Counted from the first letter of the stretch, positions 43,671 through 53,432 are shown. The stretch is DNA of 56,291 nucleotides from Paraglaciecola marina (GCF_004360155.1 NZ_SAIS01000030.1:1-56291); one strand, 5' to 3'. Translations and numbers: made by a program. The notes: a model not told the origin generated them from the sequence alone.

Positions 43671-44725
43671 GTTCAAATATTCTTCGAAAAGCCATAGTGC
43701 CAGTCATAGCCATAATAGTGTTAACTCTGTCCATTGCATGGATGGCAGGTCTATTTACTGACAAAATCAAACCTCACGAAGTAACGGGCCCTACAAATAA
43801 CGGAAAAGCCTCATTTAAAGTTACAGCTACTTTAGTGCCTAAATATGAATCTGCGCCTGCAAGTTTAAAAGCCCGAGAAACCACTCTAATTTCAAGTCGA
43901 ATCTTAGCTCGAATTGAGAACATTCACGTTCGTGCTGGCGATATTGTCAATAAAGGCGATCTTTTAATATCACTTGAAAACAGTGAACTCACCAGCCAAT
44001 TAGCGCAAGCGAAGTCAAGAATAGATTCATTGCAAGGTGACATGAAAGAAGCACAAAACACCTTAAAACGAATTGAAAAACTAAAACAGCAAGGGTTAGC
44101 TTCAACTGCAGATTTAGACCAAGCACAAGCAACATTTACACGTTTGCAAGGTGAAATACATACAGCAGAACAAGGTCAAGAAGTGGCAGAAACATCATTG
44201 GGCTATAGTCGTATTTTAGCGCCATTTTCAGGACGAATAGTTGATAGAAGCGCGGAACCTGGAAATATAGCCACCCCAGGCCAACCTATCCTTGCTTTGT
44301 ATAATCCTAGTTCTTTAATAATTGAATCTAACGTCAGAGAATTAGTTGCGTTAAAATTAAAATTAGGTCAAAAATTGTCAGTTAATATCGATAGTTTAGG
44401 GCTACAGTCTATTGCTACGATTTCTGAGTTAGTTCCAGCAGCAGATCCAAATGCCCATAGTTTTGTTGTAAAAGCTGACATTCCATTTGATGAAAACCAG
44501 AGACCTGGTATGTTTGCTAGATTACTTATTCCTATTGGAGAGGAGCGTATAATTTTAATTCCATCCGAGTATGTCAGAAGTTATGGGCAATTACATAGAG
44601 TATGGGTGAATAACCAAGGTAATATAAGCCGACGATTTATTCGAGTTGGAGAGTCTTATGACGGCAAGGTTGAAGTTATCTCAGGGTTAGCCATGGGTGA
44701 CATAATTACAGAGTTTGCAGAATAA
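43667..44725 (+). CDS. RND membrane fusion protein of the persulfide-regulator operon
   Basis: 352 residues with an N-terminal membrane anchor (about residues 9-28). The lipoyl halves ARIENIHVRAGDIVNKGDLL and SRILAPFSGRIVDRSAEPGN flank a long helical hairpin (residues about 105-175) rich in Gln, Glu and Lys. The beta-barrel region follows. Its ATG overlaps the TGA of the permease (ATGA), so translation is coupled. There is no outer-membrane gene after it; a weak hairpin AAGG...CCTT with a T run lies at about 44740-44762, a possible terminator. Confidence 0.9.
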   Translation: MSSNILRKAIVPVIAIIVLTLSIAWMAGLFTDKIKPHEVTGPTNNGKASFKVTATLVPKYESAPASLKARETTLISSRILARIENIHVRAGDIVNKGDLLISLENSELTSQLAQAKSRIDSLQGDMKEAQNTLKRIEKLKQQGLASTADLDQAQATFTRLQGEIHTAEQGQEVAETSLGYSRILAPFSGRIVDRSAEPGNIATPGQPILALYNPSSLIIESNVRELVALKLKLGQKLSVNIDSLGLQSIATISELVPAADPNAHSFVVKADIPFDENQRPGMFARLLIPIGEERIILIPSEYVRSYGQLHRVWVNNQGNISRRFIRVGESYDGKVEVISGLAMGDIITEFAE

Positions 44726-44908
44726 AAGTTTTCCAAACAAGGCGTAAAATTCCTTATTTTTTGCACAATTGATTTGATTTCTCTAGCCAAAATAGATTTT
44801 TATATAACTTTAGTCTTAATAACGAGTATTTAAGAAAAAATAGCTTAACTAATGTGGATAGTTACGTTTATTATTCACGAAAAATTTTTAACACAATAGG
44901 ATTTTAAT

Positions 44909-45460
44909 ATGAAATTTTCTGCATTACTTGTTTTTGTTGGTGCCCTTTCCTTCTCATCTGCAAGTATGGGAAAAGATTTGCTAAGCTCTGCAAAAAGCTT
45001 ACTTACTGACAGTAAATCTGAAACCACATCTAGTTCACTTAGTGTTACCGATATGGTGAGCTCCGTTTCTGACTCTTTAGGTATTACTGAGTCTCAAGCC
45101 ACCGGCAGTTTGGGTTCAATTTTTGATTACGCCAAAGATAATGTATCCACTGAACAATTCTCAACTATTACTGATTCGCTACCTAGCCTAGACACGCTTT
45201 TATCTGCTGTTCCTGCCATTACTGGTGATAGCAGTGACAGTGAAGGCTCTAGTGGTCTTGGTGGAATGCTTAGCAAAGCGACTGAGTATAGTGACACCCT
45301 TAGTGGAATTGCTACGTTACAAAAGCAATTTGAATCACTCGGTCTTGACGCGGACATGGTTTCTAAAGTTATACAAAGTGCTTATGCTTACTTAGACACC
45401 GAGCAAGGACAACAAGTGAAAAGCCTTTTACAAGAAGGTCTTAGTTCACTGTCTATATAA
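44909..45460 (+). CDS. DUF2780 family secreted protein
   Basis: 183 residues with a signal peptide (KFSALLVFVGALSFSSASMG). The Ser- and Asp-rich mature part has the DUF2780 pattern: LGITESQATGSLGSIFDYAKD, FSTITDSLPSLDTLLSAVP and LGLDADMVSKVIQSAYAYLD. Related proteins (VcgC/VcgE) have no known function. A ribosome binding site (AGGAT) precedes the ATG and a terminator follows, so it is monocistronic. Confidence 0.85.
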   Translation: MKFSALLVFVGALSFSSASMGKDLLSSAKSLLTDSKSETTSSSLSVTDMVSSVSDSLGITESQATGSLGSIFDYAKDNVSTEQFSTITDSLPSLDTLLSAVPAITGDSSDSEGSSGLGGMLSKATEYSDTLSGIATLQKQFESLGLDADMVSKVIQSAYAYLDTEQGQQVKSLLQEGLSSLSI

Positions 45461-45470
45461 TGTTTACATT

Positions 45471-45504
45471 AACCTATCGCCATTAATCTAGGCGATAGGT
45501 TTTC
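45471..45504 (+). terminator. Intrinsic terminator after the DUF2780 gene
   Basis: AACCTATCGCC (45471-45481), nine-base loop, GGCGATAGGTT (45491-45501), then Ts. Confidence 0.9.
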
Positions 45505-45702
45505 TTGATTTATTTACTTCCTTCTCCTTACCTATCTTCATCTAAACTTGGTGTACTGTCTTTTACTCACAATTGAGACTAATTAACTATATAAACTAGC
45601 CGATAAAACCATTTAAAATAGCGTTTTTATCTTGGGACCAAATTATCACCTGATAAAGAATTACTTTATTAACCCAAAGACTTAACTCGAAAAGGAAACT
45701 TT

Positions 45703-46536
45703 ATGGAAAATTTAGATGAGAAGCTTCAAGTATTTTACGATAAGGCCATTGCATTAGGTACTGAATATGGAACCCAATTTATTTTAGCAATTTTAGTTTT
45801 AATAATTGGACTTTGGATCATCAGCAAGTTAAGTGATGTAGTTCGGAAATATTCAATAAAAGGCTTACCTGACGAAACTCTAGCAAAATTCTTAACTAAT
45901 ATTTTTGAGGTAATCTTAAAAGTATTATTAGTGATTAGTGTTGCTTCTATGGTCGGTATAGAAACAACTTCATTTGTCGCTATTTTAGGTGCTGCGGGTT
46001 TAGCTGTTGGCTTAGCATTGCAAGGCAGTTTATCTAACTTTGCTGGTGGCGTAATGATCCTTATATTCCGTCCGTTTCAGGTGGGTGATTATGTAGGGGC
46101 TCAAGGTTTAGAAGGCGCGGTTACCGATATAGGTATTTTTGTCACAACCTTTGAAACATTTGATAAACGTATCATTATTGTTCCAAACGGACCTCTAGCA
46201 AATGGCAACATTACAAACTACACAAAAAGCAGTATACGTGCAGTAGAGATCTCCATTGGTATTTCTTACTCCGATGATATTGCAAAAGGTAAAGCGGCTA
46301 TGGAAGCAGTATTAAAAGCTGATCCACGCGTATTACAAGAAGAAGGTAACATTGTAGAAGTAGTTGACTTAGGCTCTAGCTCAGTAGACTTTTTGGTAAG
46401 AGCATTTGCTAAAACAGAAGATTACTGGACACTAAATTTTGCTCTGCGCCCAGCTTTAAAGGCAGCAGTAGAGGCGGAAGGTTTGACTATTCCATTCCCT
46501 CAGCGCGATGTGCATATGTTTCAAGAAAGTGCATAA
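45703..46536 (+). CDS. mscS: Small-conductance mechanosensitive channel MscS
   Basis: 277 residues, close to E. coli MscS in length and layout: three helices, pore helix LGAAGLAVGLALQGSLSNFAGGV (positions about 103-125, read as GLAVGLALQGSLSNFAGG), then the beta domain IFRPFQVGDYV and the cytoplasmic cage with IIIVPNGPLANGNITNY and the end PFPQRDVHMF. It forms a homoheptameric channel opening at moderate membrane tension. It is monocistronic between two terminators. Confidence 0.95.
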   Translation: MENLDEKLQVFYDKAIALGTEYGTQFILAILVLIIGLWIISKLSDVVRKYSIKGLPDETLAKFLTNIFEVILKVLLVISVASMVGIETTSFVAILGAAGLAVGLALQGSLSNFAGGVMILIFRPFQVGDYVGAQGLEGAVTDIGIFVTTFETFDKRIIIVPNGPLANGNITNYTKSSIRAVEISIGISYSDDIAKGKAAMEAVLKADPRVLQEEGNIVEVVDLGSSSVDFLVRAFAKTEDYWTLNFALRPALKAAVEAEGLTIPFPQRDVHMFQESA

Positions 46537-46553
46537 GCAAATCTAATAATAAG

Positions 46554-46586
46554 AAAGGTGTGCAAGTTATTGCACACCTTTTTTTT
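46554..46586 (+). terminator. Intrinsic terminator after mscS
   Basis: AAAGGTGTGCAA (46554-46565), loop GTTA, exact complement (46570-46581), with eight Ts ending at 46586. Confidence 0.93.
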
Positions 46587-46593
46587 GCTTAAT

Positions 46594-47445
46594 TTAAAAC
46601 GAAGGTTGTTGTTGAAATAACCAGGTTATAGCATCAGAGAATTCTGCTTTCCAAAACTTCTCTCCAGGCTCTGCATCTGTCACCCGTCTAAATTTCATAT
46701 TGTCTCTTGGATGTCCTTGGGATTTTAACTGTCGATACATTTTATCTGTATCAGCTATCATTCCATCACCTTCAGCGTCGCCATATACAAGGTAGAATCG
46801 ACTATCTAACTTAGCTTTTTTAAACTGAGTATATGCAAATACATCCGGTGAATACCAATAAGCGGGAGAGAATATGCCGGCTTTACTAAACACTTCTGGG
46901 TAAGCAAGTAGCGCATAATGACTAATTAAGCCGCCCATCCCAGCCCCCATAGTTGCAGTATATAAACGTTCAGGCTTAGTACGAAAATTATTGTCAACAT
47001 AGACCTTAACCACTTCCACTACAAAATCCATATAAGCTTGACCCTGAGCAGGCCCAAAACGTTTATTTTCCCAAGGTGATAGTTCGTTCATGCGTTCTTC
47101 TGCGCCATGATCTATCGCCACCACGATCACTTCAAATTGTTTGCTCTTTGCCAATGCGTTTAACGACTCATCTACCTGCCACTCCTCTCTATCGGCCGTT
47201 AAATTATCAAATAAATTCTGGCCATCATGCATATACACCACTGGATAAGACTTTTCGGAAGAGCGATAACTGGGAGGTAAGTAAAGGCGCACAGTTCTTT
47301 GCTTATCTAAACCAGTTATTACAAATTGAAAGGGCAAACTTTGTACATTGTCAGCAGCAGATGAAGGCTTGATAGACTCTGAACATGCCATTAGACAATT
47401 ACATAAAATAAATAAGATAAATGGAATCAATCGCTTAATTAACAT
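46594..47445 (-). CDS. Esterase-fold lipoprotein lacking catalytic Ser and His
   Basis: 283 residues from ATG 47445, which has AGGTAG seven bases upstream; the frame is open to 47499. The lipoprotein signal ends LMACSES. The core resembles the alpha/beta hydrolase esterase family (PF00756): RTVRLYLPPSYRSSEKSYPVVYMHDGQNLFD and VVVAIDHGAEERMNELSPW (in parts: YPVVYMHDGQNLFDN). Where the family has the nucleophile elbow G-S-S-M-G-G, this has GAGMGGLISHYA, so the Ser is Gly. Where the family has a late GHxExxW with the catalytic His, this has DAEPGEKFWKAEF, so the His is lost. It is probably a non-catalytic binding or structural protein on the outer or inner membrane. Confidence 0.82.
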   Translation of the reverse strand: MLIKRLIPFILFILCNCLMACSESIKPSSAADNVQSLPFQFVITGLDKQRTVRLYLPPSYRSSEKSYPVVYMHDGQNLFDNLTADREEWQVDESLNALAKSKQFEVIVVAIDHGAEERMNELSPWENKRFGPAQGQAYMDFVVEVVKVYVDNNFRTKPERLYTATMGAGMGGLISHYALLAYPEVFSKAGIFSPAYWYSPDVFAYTQFKKAKLDSRFYLVYGDAEGDGMIADTDKMYRQLKSQGHPRDNMKFRRVTDAEPGEKFWKAEFSDAITWLFQQQPSF

Positions 47446-47658
47446 ATCAATACTACCTAGCCTTTTTATAACGTCGATAAAAGAAAAAACATTATCCACT
47501 ATTAATAGAAATTAATCGCCTTATGACAGCCCCCACTCTAAAATATTTAGCAATGACAATATAGGTAAATGTGTATTAATATCATCACTGAAGCTGTTCA
47601 ATAATCAATCTATTATCATATATTTAGTAGTACACGGCTTAGCCAAGGAACCTTAAAA

Positions 47659-49590
47659 ATGAATACCAAAAAAGTGCTTTTTACAATTTGCTTCTTCACT
47701 GTGCTTAGTGCATGTTCAAAACAAAAAATTACAGAAACAGAAGATACGCCGACCAAGCCCTCAGTAAGTTTTGAAACTTATTCGGCTCATGACTTTTTCC
47801 AGACAACAAGCTACGGCCTAGCAAACTCCAATGGTTATGCTTGGTCCCATGACAATAAACATATTCTTATTCAATCCGACAAATCTGGTGTCTTTAACGC
47901 CTACACTGTCGATGAAAATGGAGTTCAAACTTTATTAACAGATTCTGATTCAAATGCCTACTTCGTAAGTTCATTTTTCCCCGATGACAACAGAGTTATT
48001 GTCTCCGCAGACCAAGGCGGAAATGAGCTCAACCATATATTTGTTCGCCAGTTGGATGGTACCTTAATTGACGTCACGACAGGCGACAACCTTAAAGCGT
48101 TCTTTGGTGGCTGGGCAAAAAACAATCGGGCTTTTTATGTTTGGCACAATGGACGTAACCCTGCGAACTTTGACCTATACAGTATTGACGTTAAAAGCTA
48201 TGAAGCTTCGTTACTATTCGAGAATCCTGGTTTCGCGCCAGGATCTATAAGTAAATCAGGAAAATGGTTAACACTTGATAAACCCCGTACAAGTGCAGAT
48301 TCTGATATCTATTTAGTCGACTTACTAAGTGAAGAAAAGCAGCCGATTTTAATCACTGAACATCAAGGTAACATTGCTTATTCAACTTATGATTTTACAC
48401 CCGACGAAAAGCATGTAGTTATGAGTACAAACGAGCATGGTGAATTTAATCAAGCATGGACTTATAACATTGCGACTAAAAGCAAAGCTCCTTTAATTCA
48501 AGCTGATTGGGACGTTAGTTTCGTTTTCTACTCACCAAGTGGAAGATATCGAATTCATGGCATCAATGCAGACGGCTTAACAGATGTTATTATCTATGAT
48601 CAAACCACAGGCAAAGACTTATCGCTTAACGAGGTTCCAGAAGGTGAGTTAGGACAAATTAGGTTCTCAAGAGATGAGTCTAAGCTAGCCTTTGGATTAA
48701 ACACGGATACCTCCCCATACAATTTATATATGTCGAATATTGGTGGCGATAGCGTGAGGTTAACTAACGCGCTCAACCCTATAATAAATGAAAGCAATTT
48801 AGTTACCGCTACTGTGGAACGTTTTGAAGCTTCAGACGGCACAGTTATTCCTGGGATCATGTATAAACCCAAGCAAGCATCCGCACTGCAACCTGTACCT
48901 GCATTAGTTTTTGTTCATGGCGGGCCAGGAGGACAAAGTACAAGAGGATACCGAGCGCTAATTCAGCACTTAGTCAATAACGGGTACGGAGTTTATGCTG
49001 CTAATAATCGTGGCTCATCGGGTTATGGCAAAACGTTTTTTCATATGGATGATAAACGGCATGGTCAAGAAGACCTCCGCGATATTGTAGAAGCGGGTCA
49101 TTTTTTACGTAGTCTTGATTGGGTTGATGATGAAAAAGTAGGAGTTATGGGGGGGTCTTATGGCGGTTATATAACAGCGGCTGCTATGACCTTCCATCCA
49201 GACGAGTTTGAAGTAGGCATCAACATTTTTGGTGTAACAAATTGGCTTCGAACTTTGTCTAGCATACCCGAATGGTGGGCATCGTTTCGAGAGTCACTTT
49301 ATGATGAAATGGGTGATCCGGCAACTGACTCTGAAAGGCACAAAGCTATTTCTCCATTGTTTCATGCTGAAAAAGTCACCAGGCCAATGTTAGTAGTTCA
49401 AGGAGCGAATGATCCACGAGTACTTCAAGTTGAAAGCGATGAATTAGTACAAGCCATTAGGGATAACGGTGTTTATGTAGACTACATACTATTTCCAGAT
49501 GAAGGTCATGGTTTTTTACGGAAGGAAAACAGAATAAAGGCGTCGGAGGCGTATCTTAGCTTCCTCGATGATTACCTTAAAAAGCCATAG
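47659..49590 (+). CDS. S9 family prolyl oligopeptidase-like peptidase (lipoprotein)
   Basis: 643 residues. A lipoprotein signal (KVLFTICFFTVLSACSKQ) is followed by a seven-bladed-type beta-propeller (residues about 55-385: repeats such as YAWSHDNKHILIQSDKSG and YDFTPDEKHVVMSTNEHG). The C-terminal alpha/beta hydrolase domain has Ser in MGGSYGGYI (about residue 502), Asp in GANDPRV and His in PDEGHGFLR, so the triad is complete. Such enzymes cleave short peptides, often after proline. The protein is probably in the periplasm. The gene is monocistronic with a strong terminator. Confidence 0.92.
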   Translation: MNTKKVLFTICFFTVLSACSKQKITETEDTPTKPSVSFETYSAHDFFQTTSYGLANSNGYAWSHDNKHILIQSDKSGVFNAYTVDENGVQTLLTDSDSNAYFVSSFFPDDNRVIVSADQGGNELNHIFVRQLDGTLIDVTTGDNLKAFFGGWAKNNRAFYVWHNGRNPANFDLYSIDVKSYEASLLFENPGFAPGSISKSGKWLTLDKPRTSADSDIYLVDLLSEEKQPILITEHQGNIAYSTYDFTPDEKHVVMSTNEHGEFNQAWTYNIATKSKAPLIQADWDVSFVFYSPSGRYRIHGINADGLTDVIIYDQTTGKDLSLNEVPEGELGQIRFSRDESKLAFGLNTDTSPYNLYMSNIGGDSVRLTNALNPIINESNLVTATVERFEASDGTVIPGIMYKPKQASALQPVPALVFVHGGPGGQSTRGYRALIQHLVNNGYGVYAANNRGSSGYGKTFFHMDDKRHGQEDLRDIVEAGHFLRSLDWVDDEKVGVMGGSYGGYITAAAMTFHPDEFEVGINIFGVTNWLRTLSSIPEWWASFRESLYDEMGDPATDSERHKAISPLFHAEKVTRPMLVVQGANDPRVLQVESDELVQAIRDNGVYVDYILFPDEGHGFLRKENRIKASEAYLSFLDDYLKKP

Positions 49591-49602
49591 GTTTGACTAT
49601 TT

Positions 49603-49632
49603 AGCGCCTGTTCGTCTAACAGGCGCTTTTTT
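49603..49632 (+). terminator. Intrinsic terminator after the S9 peptidase gene
   Basis: AGCGCCTGTT (49603-49612), loop CGTCT, AACAGGCGCT (49618-49627), then Ts to 49632. The leftward operon ends at 49638, but its strand lacks a T run after the hairpin. Confidence 0.93.
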
Positions 49633-49637
49633 AAAAA

Positions 49638-50477
49638 CTAAGGCTCGATACTTTTAATGGCTTCTTCAATATCAAGATAATTCACAGACTCAACGAACCC
49701 AATACTGAAAGTTTGAGGGGTTGTGAGATACTTATCTTTGTTACTTCTGCCAAAACCTAACACTGTCATATGAGGTCTACTTACGTAATTATCTGGGTGG
49801 TCATCATCTTCGTGGTGAAACAAGTACAGCAATCTTGGGGATTTAACATCACCAAAAGCCATCCACTCGGGGCTGGGTAAGTCACCGATAAAAGGTTCAT
49901 TGATAGAATGAGATTTGTTATCTGCAGACCCATACCAAAAATCTGTTGGGTCCATTTCGCCACCAGGTACCCCTTCATATTGCACCCAATATTTATAACC
50001 AGAGCTTACTGTTTTCATGGTGAAATCTAACCGTTCTGGATAAAAATCCCATTGCCCTTGCCACATACCATTATCAGATGTGAATATAATACGTACATGA
50101 TCTGATGTGTTTATTTCAACTGCAGATGTCGCAGGATCGGTTCCAGCATTCATAGCATGAAAATAACTACCATCTTGCTTGTGAATCGCATTTGGAAAAC
50201 CTCTGTATTCACCTTTGTGACCAGAACCTTTTTCTGGATGAAAGCCTATCCAATCAAACCCATCTTTATCAATCATACTAGACAGACCACCGCCTGTTTT
50301 CTCTAGGTAATAAGTAGCATTGCTAGTATTAATAACATAGGAAGGTAGACCACTTGCTGATTCATCAGTGCCATGAGTTAATATAATACTCGCTGAATCT
50401 TTAGATGCAGTACACCCTAAAACAAATACCATTAATGCTAACAAGGTTGCCGACTTTTTATTTTTTATAAGCATCAC
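49638..50477 (-). CDS. Unrecognised lipoprotein in the sugar-acid operon
   Basis: 279 residues with a lipoprotein signal ending VFVLGCTAS. The mature protein is rich in beta structure: NATYYLEKTGGGLSSMIDKDG and FDWIGFHPEKGSGHKG, YRGFPNAIHKQDGSYFH, VRIIFTSDNGMWQGQWDFYPE, YWVQYEGVPGG. The overall pattern recalls the galactose-mutarotase-like or polysaccharide-active beta-sandwich proteins that occur with sugar loci, but I cannot name the family. It is the last gene of the ManD operon, 12 bases after the symporter gene, so a role in binding or modifying the imported sugar acid is likely, by context. Confidence 0.7.
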   Translation of the reverse strand: MMLIKNKKSATLLALMVFVLGCTASKDSASIILTHGTDESASGLPSYVINTSNATYYLEKTGGGLSSMIDKDGFDWIGFHPEKGSGHKGEYRGFPNAIHKQDGSYFHAMNAGTDPATSAVEINTSDHVRIIFTSDNGMWQGQWDFYPERLDFTMKTVSSGYKYWVQYEGVPGGEMDPTDFWYGSADNKSHSINEPFIGDLPSPEWMAFGDVKSPRLLYLFHHEDDDHPDNYVSRPHMTVLGFGRSNKDKYLTTPQTFSIGFVESVNYLDIEEAIKSIEP

Positions 50478-50489
50478 CTACTCGTACGT

Positions 50490-52253
50490 CTAGTGGCTAA
50501 TAAGAGGATTAGATTGAGGCTTTGCACTTTTCTTTAATAACAGCCCTACAACCAAAATAGTAAATGAGCATGCTATGAAGATCCCTCTTCCCCAAACAGG
50601 ATTGGGTATTAACGCCATAATACTGATGCCAATCCCCATATATATCACCATAGAGCCAAGCTTATGTCTTTGTTGCCTATCATAATTGTCTTGTTGATCA
50701 TCTGCGATGACAGGGGTTTCAAGGTCTTTAAAGAACTCATCAGTTTGTAGCTTATATTGATCTTTTTCTGCTTGGTAAAACAAACTCGTTAAACAGAAGA
50801 AACCAGCTGTAATTAGTAAGTGCGAGCCGATCGTCAGGATAAGGTTCATATCTGACGCTTCCCTTCGGGTAAATTCTTCAAGCCCTACTAAGGTTGCAAA
50901 TACATCTGCTGTAAATACGTTTCGTACAAACCAAGATACAAACAAACCAAGCATAACAGTTACCCATGGAGCCCATGATGGGGTTTTCTTGATAAATAAA
51001 CCAAAGATTAATGGCACTAAAATAGGTACCTGGATCATCACAGAGAAAGACATCATTAAGTCAAATAGACTCAGCTCTTTCAGTGATTTGAAAAACAGTG
51101 CCATCACGATCACCAACAAGCCACTAATAAAACTTAATAATTTTCCCATATGCAAAAGATGCTTATCATCCACAACCTTATTACGCTTAGCTAAAAATGG
51201 TTGATAGATACTTCGAATAAAAATCCCTGAATTCTTGTTTAATGCCGAATCCATCGATGACATAGAGGCCGCGAATAAAGCGGCAAGTAGTAGGCCTACC
51301 GTACCTAAAGGCATAGCGTTTCGAGCAAATACCAAATACACAGCATCAGCAGCTTTGCTTCCAAGTTCAGTGTAAGATGCTGCCGCATCTGGATATAATA
51401 TTGCAGAAGCCCAAGGAGGAATAAACCAGATAATACTGCCTACTCCCATTAAAACCATAGCTAATAAAGAAGCTTTTCTGGCATTATCTGAATCTTTGGC
51501 ATTTAAAAATCGAAAAGAATCATTCAAATTCATTATGGTGATCAATTGCTTCGCAAGGAAGAAAATAAAGGTCCCTACTAACAACAAGCCATAATTCATA
51601 TCAGGCCCCATGACGAAACCTGACGGGAATTGTGTAACGAGTTCAACTGGCCCACCAACCATGACTAAGGCCACAATTGCACAAGCTATGGATACAACGG
51701 CCACCACTAAGGTTTGCACAAAATCAGATGCTACCACTCCCCATGCACCTGAAAGCACAGAGATAAACAACACAGCTAAGCCAGTAGCGATAATAGTGGC
51801 ATTGATGTCTGCTTCAAATACGGCACTCGTGAATACCCCAAGAGCATTCAACCAAATACCCGCATTTAAGAAGCTAAATACAATCAAAGCACAAGAGAAA
51901 AACAGTTCATTCTGCTCTCCAAAACGACGCTTTATCCCCTCTGTTGGTGTATCGACTCGCATTTGGCGAAAACGATAAGAGAAATATGCCCAACCACAAA
52001 AGTAGGCAAAAGTATTCGCAAAAAACACCAAACTAACCGCAAAACCATCAGTAAAAGCTTTACCTGCGGCACCTGTGAAAGTCCAAGCAGAAAATTGTGA
52101 CATAAAGGCTGTTGAACCCACCATCCACCATAACATGCGGCCCCCCCCTCTAAAGTAATCACTGGTGGACTTTGCCGCCATTTTTTTGAAGGTAAAACCA
52201 ATCCCCACAACTAAAAGAAAATAACCAGCTATTACTGCGTAATCATAGACCAT
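50490..52253 (-). CDS. Sodium:solute symporter (SSS family)
   Basis: 587 residues with about 13-14 helices. The family signature at the first helices is YFRGGGRMLWWMVGSTAFMSQFSAWTF (in parts: GGGRMLWWMVGSTAFMSQFS), and later GLLLAALFAASMSSMDSALNKNSGIF, the SSS sodium-site region. A cytoplasmic segment of about 60 residues and a final helix follow. It imports a solute with Na+; in this operon a sugar acid or an oligosaccharide is likely. It lies between the oxidoreductase gene (15 bases upstream) and the lipoprotein gene. Confidence 0.9.
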   Translation of the reverse strand: MVYDYAVIAGYFLLVVGIGFTFKKMAAKSTSDYFRGGGRMLWWMVGSTAFMSQFSAWTFTGAAGKAFTDGFAVSLVFFANTFAYFCGWAYFSYRFRQMRVDTPTEGIKRRFGEQNELFFSCALIVFSFLNAGIWLNALGVFTSAVFEADINATIIATGLAVLFISVLSGAWGVVASDFVQTLVVAVVSIACAIVALVMVGGPVELVTQFPSGFVMGPDMNYGLLLVGTFIFFLAKQLITIMNLNDSFRFLNAKDSDNARKASLLAMVLMGVGSIIWFIPPWASAILYPDAAASYTELGSKAADAVYLVFARNAMPLGTVGLLLAALFAASMSSMDSALNKNSGIFIRSIYQPFLAKRNKVVDDKHLLHMGKLLSFISGLLVIVMALFFKSLKELSLFDLMMSFSVMIQVPILVPLIFGLFIKKTPSWAPWVTVMLGLFVSWFVRNVFTADVFATLVGLEEFTRREASDMNLILTIGSHLLITAGFFCLTSLFYQAEKDQYKLQTDEFFKDLETPVIADDQQDNYDRQQRHKLGSMVIYMGIGISIMALIPNPVWGRGIFIACSFTILVVGLLLKKSAKPQSNPLISH

Positions 52254-52268
52254 GTTATCAAGCCTTAA

Positions 52269-53405
52269 CTAAAGTTTACTTACATCAATCCAAGTGTCAC
52301 TAGTACGAATCACATCGATAAGCTGTTGATATAGAGCACCTTCTCTGAAGGTTTGATAAGGTGGTACTGACTCACCTTTAATATCTTTGACTAGCTCACG
52401 GATTAGATACTGCCAGTTTCTTTCAGTATCACCTTTTATGTCTGGAACATCTGCTGCAATCTCAAAGGGCAACTGAGTCTCTATCCACTCTTTGTTTTCG
52501 CCATACAAATACAATGGCCCAGCGCCATAATGTCCTTTGATATAAATAGCCCCTTTACTGCCATAAAATGCCAGGTGATCTTCGTTGAACCTAGGATGCA
52601 AGCCACCGTGCTTAAACATCACAGACACTGGTTGTTTAGCAAACTCACTTTCAAGTTTAGCCATCACGTTATATGACCATTCAACATTAGACTCGCCCCA
52701 TTTTAATGACGGATCGGTTATATCTTTTGGAATAAAATCACGACGAGTTTTAAAGTTATGCACCCCCTCAACTATCGGAGCCTTACCTAAATCATCTCGG
52801 ACTTCCCCCATAATAGATAAAATTTTCTCGCCTATGACAGAGGTAACAATCGACATCATATGGGTGAAGTTATTATTTAAGCGCCCCCCCCCATCTTCTT
52901 TACGGTGTGACCAACCAAAAGGAATATCTCGTTCTAGGTTAAAATGAGAAATACACTCAACTTCAAGTGGCTCACCAATAACCCCTTCAGCGACTAACTT
53001 TTTAGCATGCATGATTTCGGGCATGTAACGAAAGCTTGAAGCAAACGCTGTTTTAATACCTTTTGCTTTTGCCAATTCATATAACTCTTTAGCACTTTCC
53101 CCACATGCAGTTAATGGCTTATCACTAAAAATATGACAGCCAAACTCTATGGCCTGTTTTATTGGCTCAACATGGGCACCACCGGGCGTGGCAATTGACA
53201 CTACGTCAGGTTGACAGTCGATAAGTGCTTGTTGCCAATCTGTCCCCGCATAGGGAATGTCCATGTCTTTAGCCACTTCCTTCACTACACTCTCGGTTCG
53301 ACCGACTATTCCTACAAGCTCTGCACCCACATTTCTAAATGCTTCTCCGTGACCTTGCCCAGCAAACCCAGTACCGCATATTAAAACTTTTATTTGTTTA
53401 CTCAT
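52269..53405 (-). CDS. Gfo/Idh/MocA family oxidoreductase
   Basis: 378 residues. The N-terminal NAD(P)-binding fold has LICGTGFAGQGHGEAFRNVG, VVSIATPGGAHVEPI and the EKP-type motif as SDKPLTACG (about residue 98), where the Lys is catalytic. The C-terminal half has the open beta-sheet domain with GGGRLNNNFTHMM, where the His may be the second catalytic residue. Such enzymes oxidise or reduce sugars, inositols and their acids. It is 27 bases after the ManD gene, so it probably acts on a related sugar acid; the substrate cannot be read from the sequence. Confidence 0.9.
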   Translation of the reverse strand: MSKQIKVLICGTGFAGQGHGEAFRNVGAELVGIVGRTESVVKEVAKDMDIPYAGTDWQQALIDCQPDVVSIATPGGAHVEPIKQAIEFGCHIFSDKPLTACGESAKELYELAKAKGIKTAFASSFRYMPEIMHAKKLVAEGVIGEPLEVECISHFNLERDIPFGWSHRKEDGGGRLNNNFTHMMSIVTSVIGEKILSIMGEVRDDLGKAPIVEGVHNFKTRRDFIPKDITDPSLKWGESNVEWSYNVMAKLESEFAKQPVSVMFKHGGLHPRFNEDHLAFYGSKGAIYIKGHYGAGPLYLYGENKEWIETQLPFEIAADVPDIKGDTERNWQYLIRELVKDIKGESVPPYQTFREGALYQQLIDVIRTSDTWIDVSKL

Positions 53406-53432
53406 TTTTTCATCCTTTAATTCTAAAAGAAC

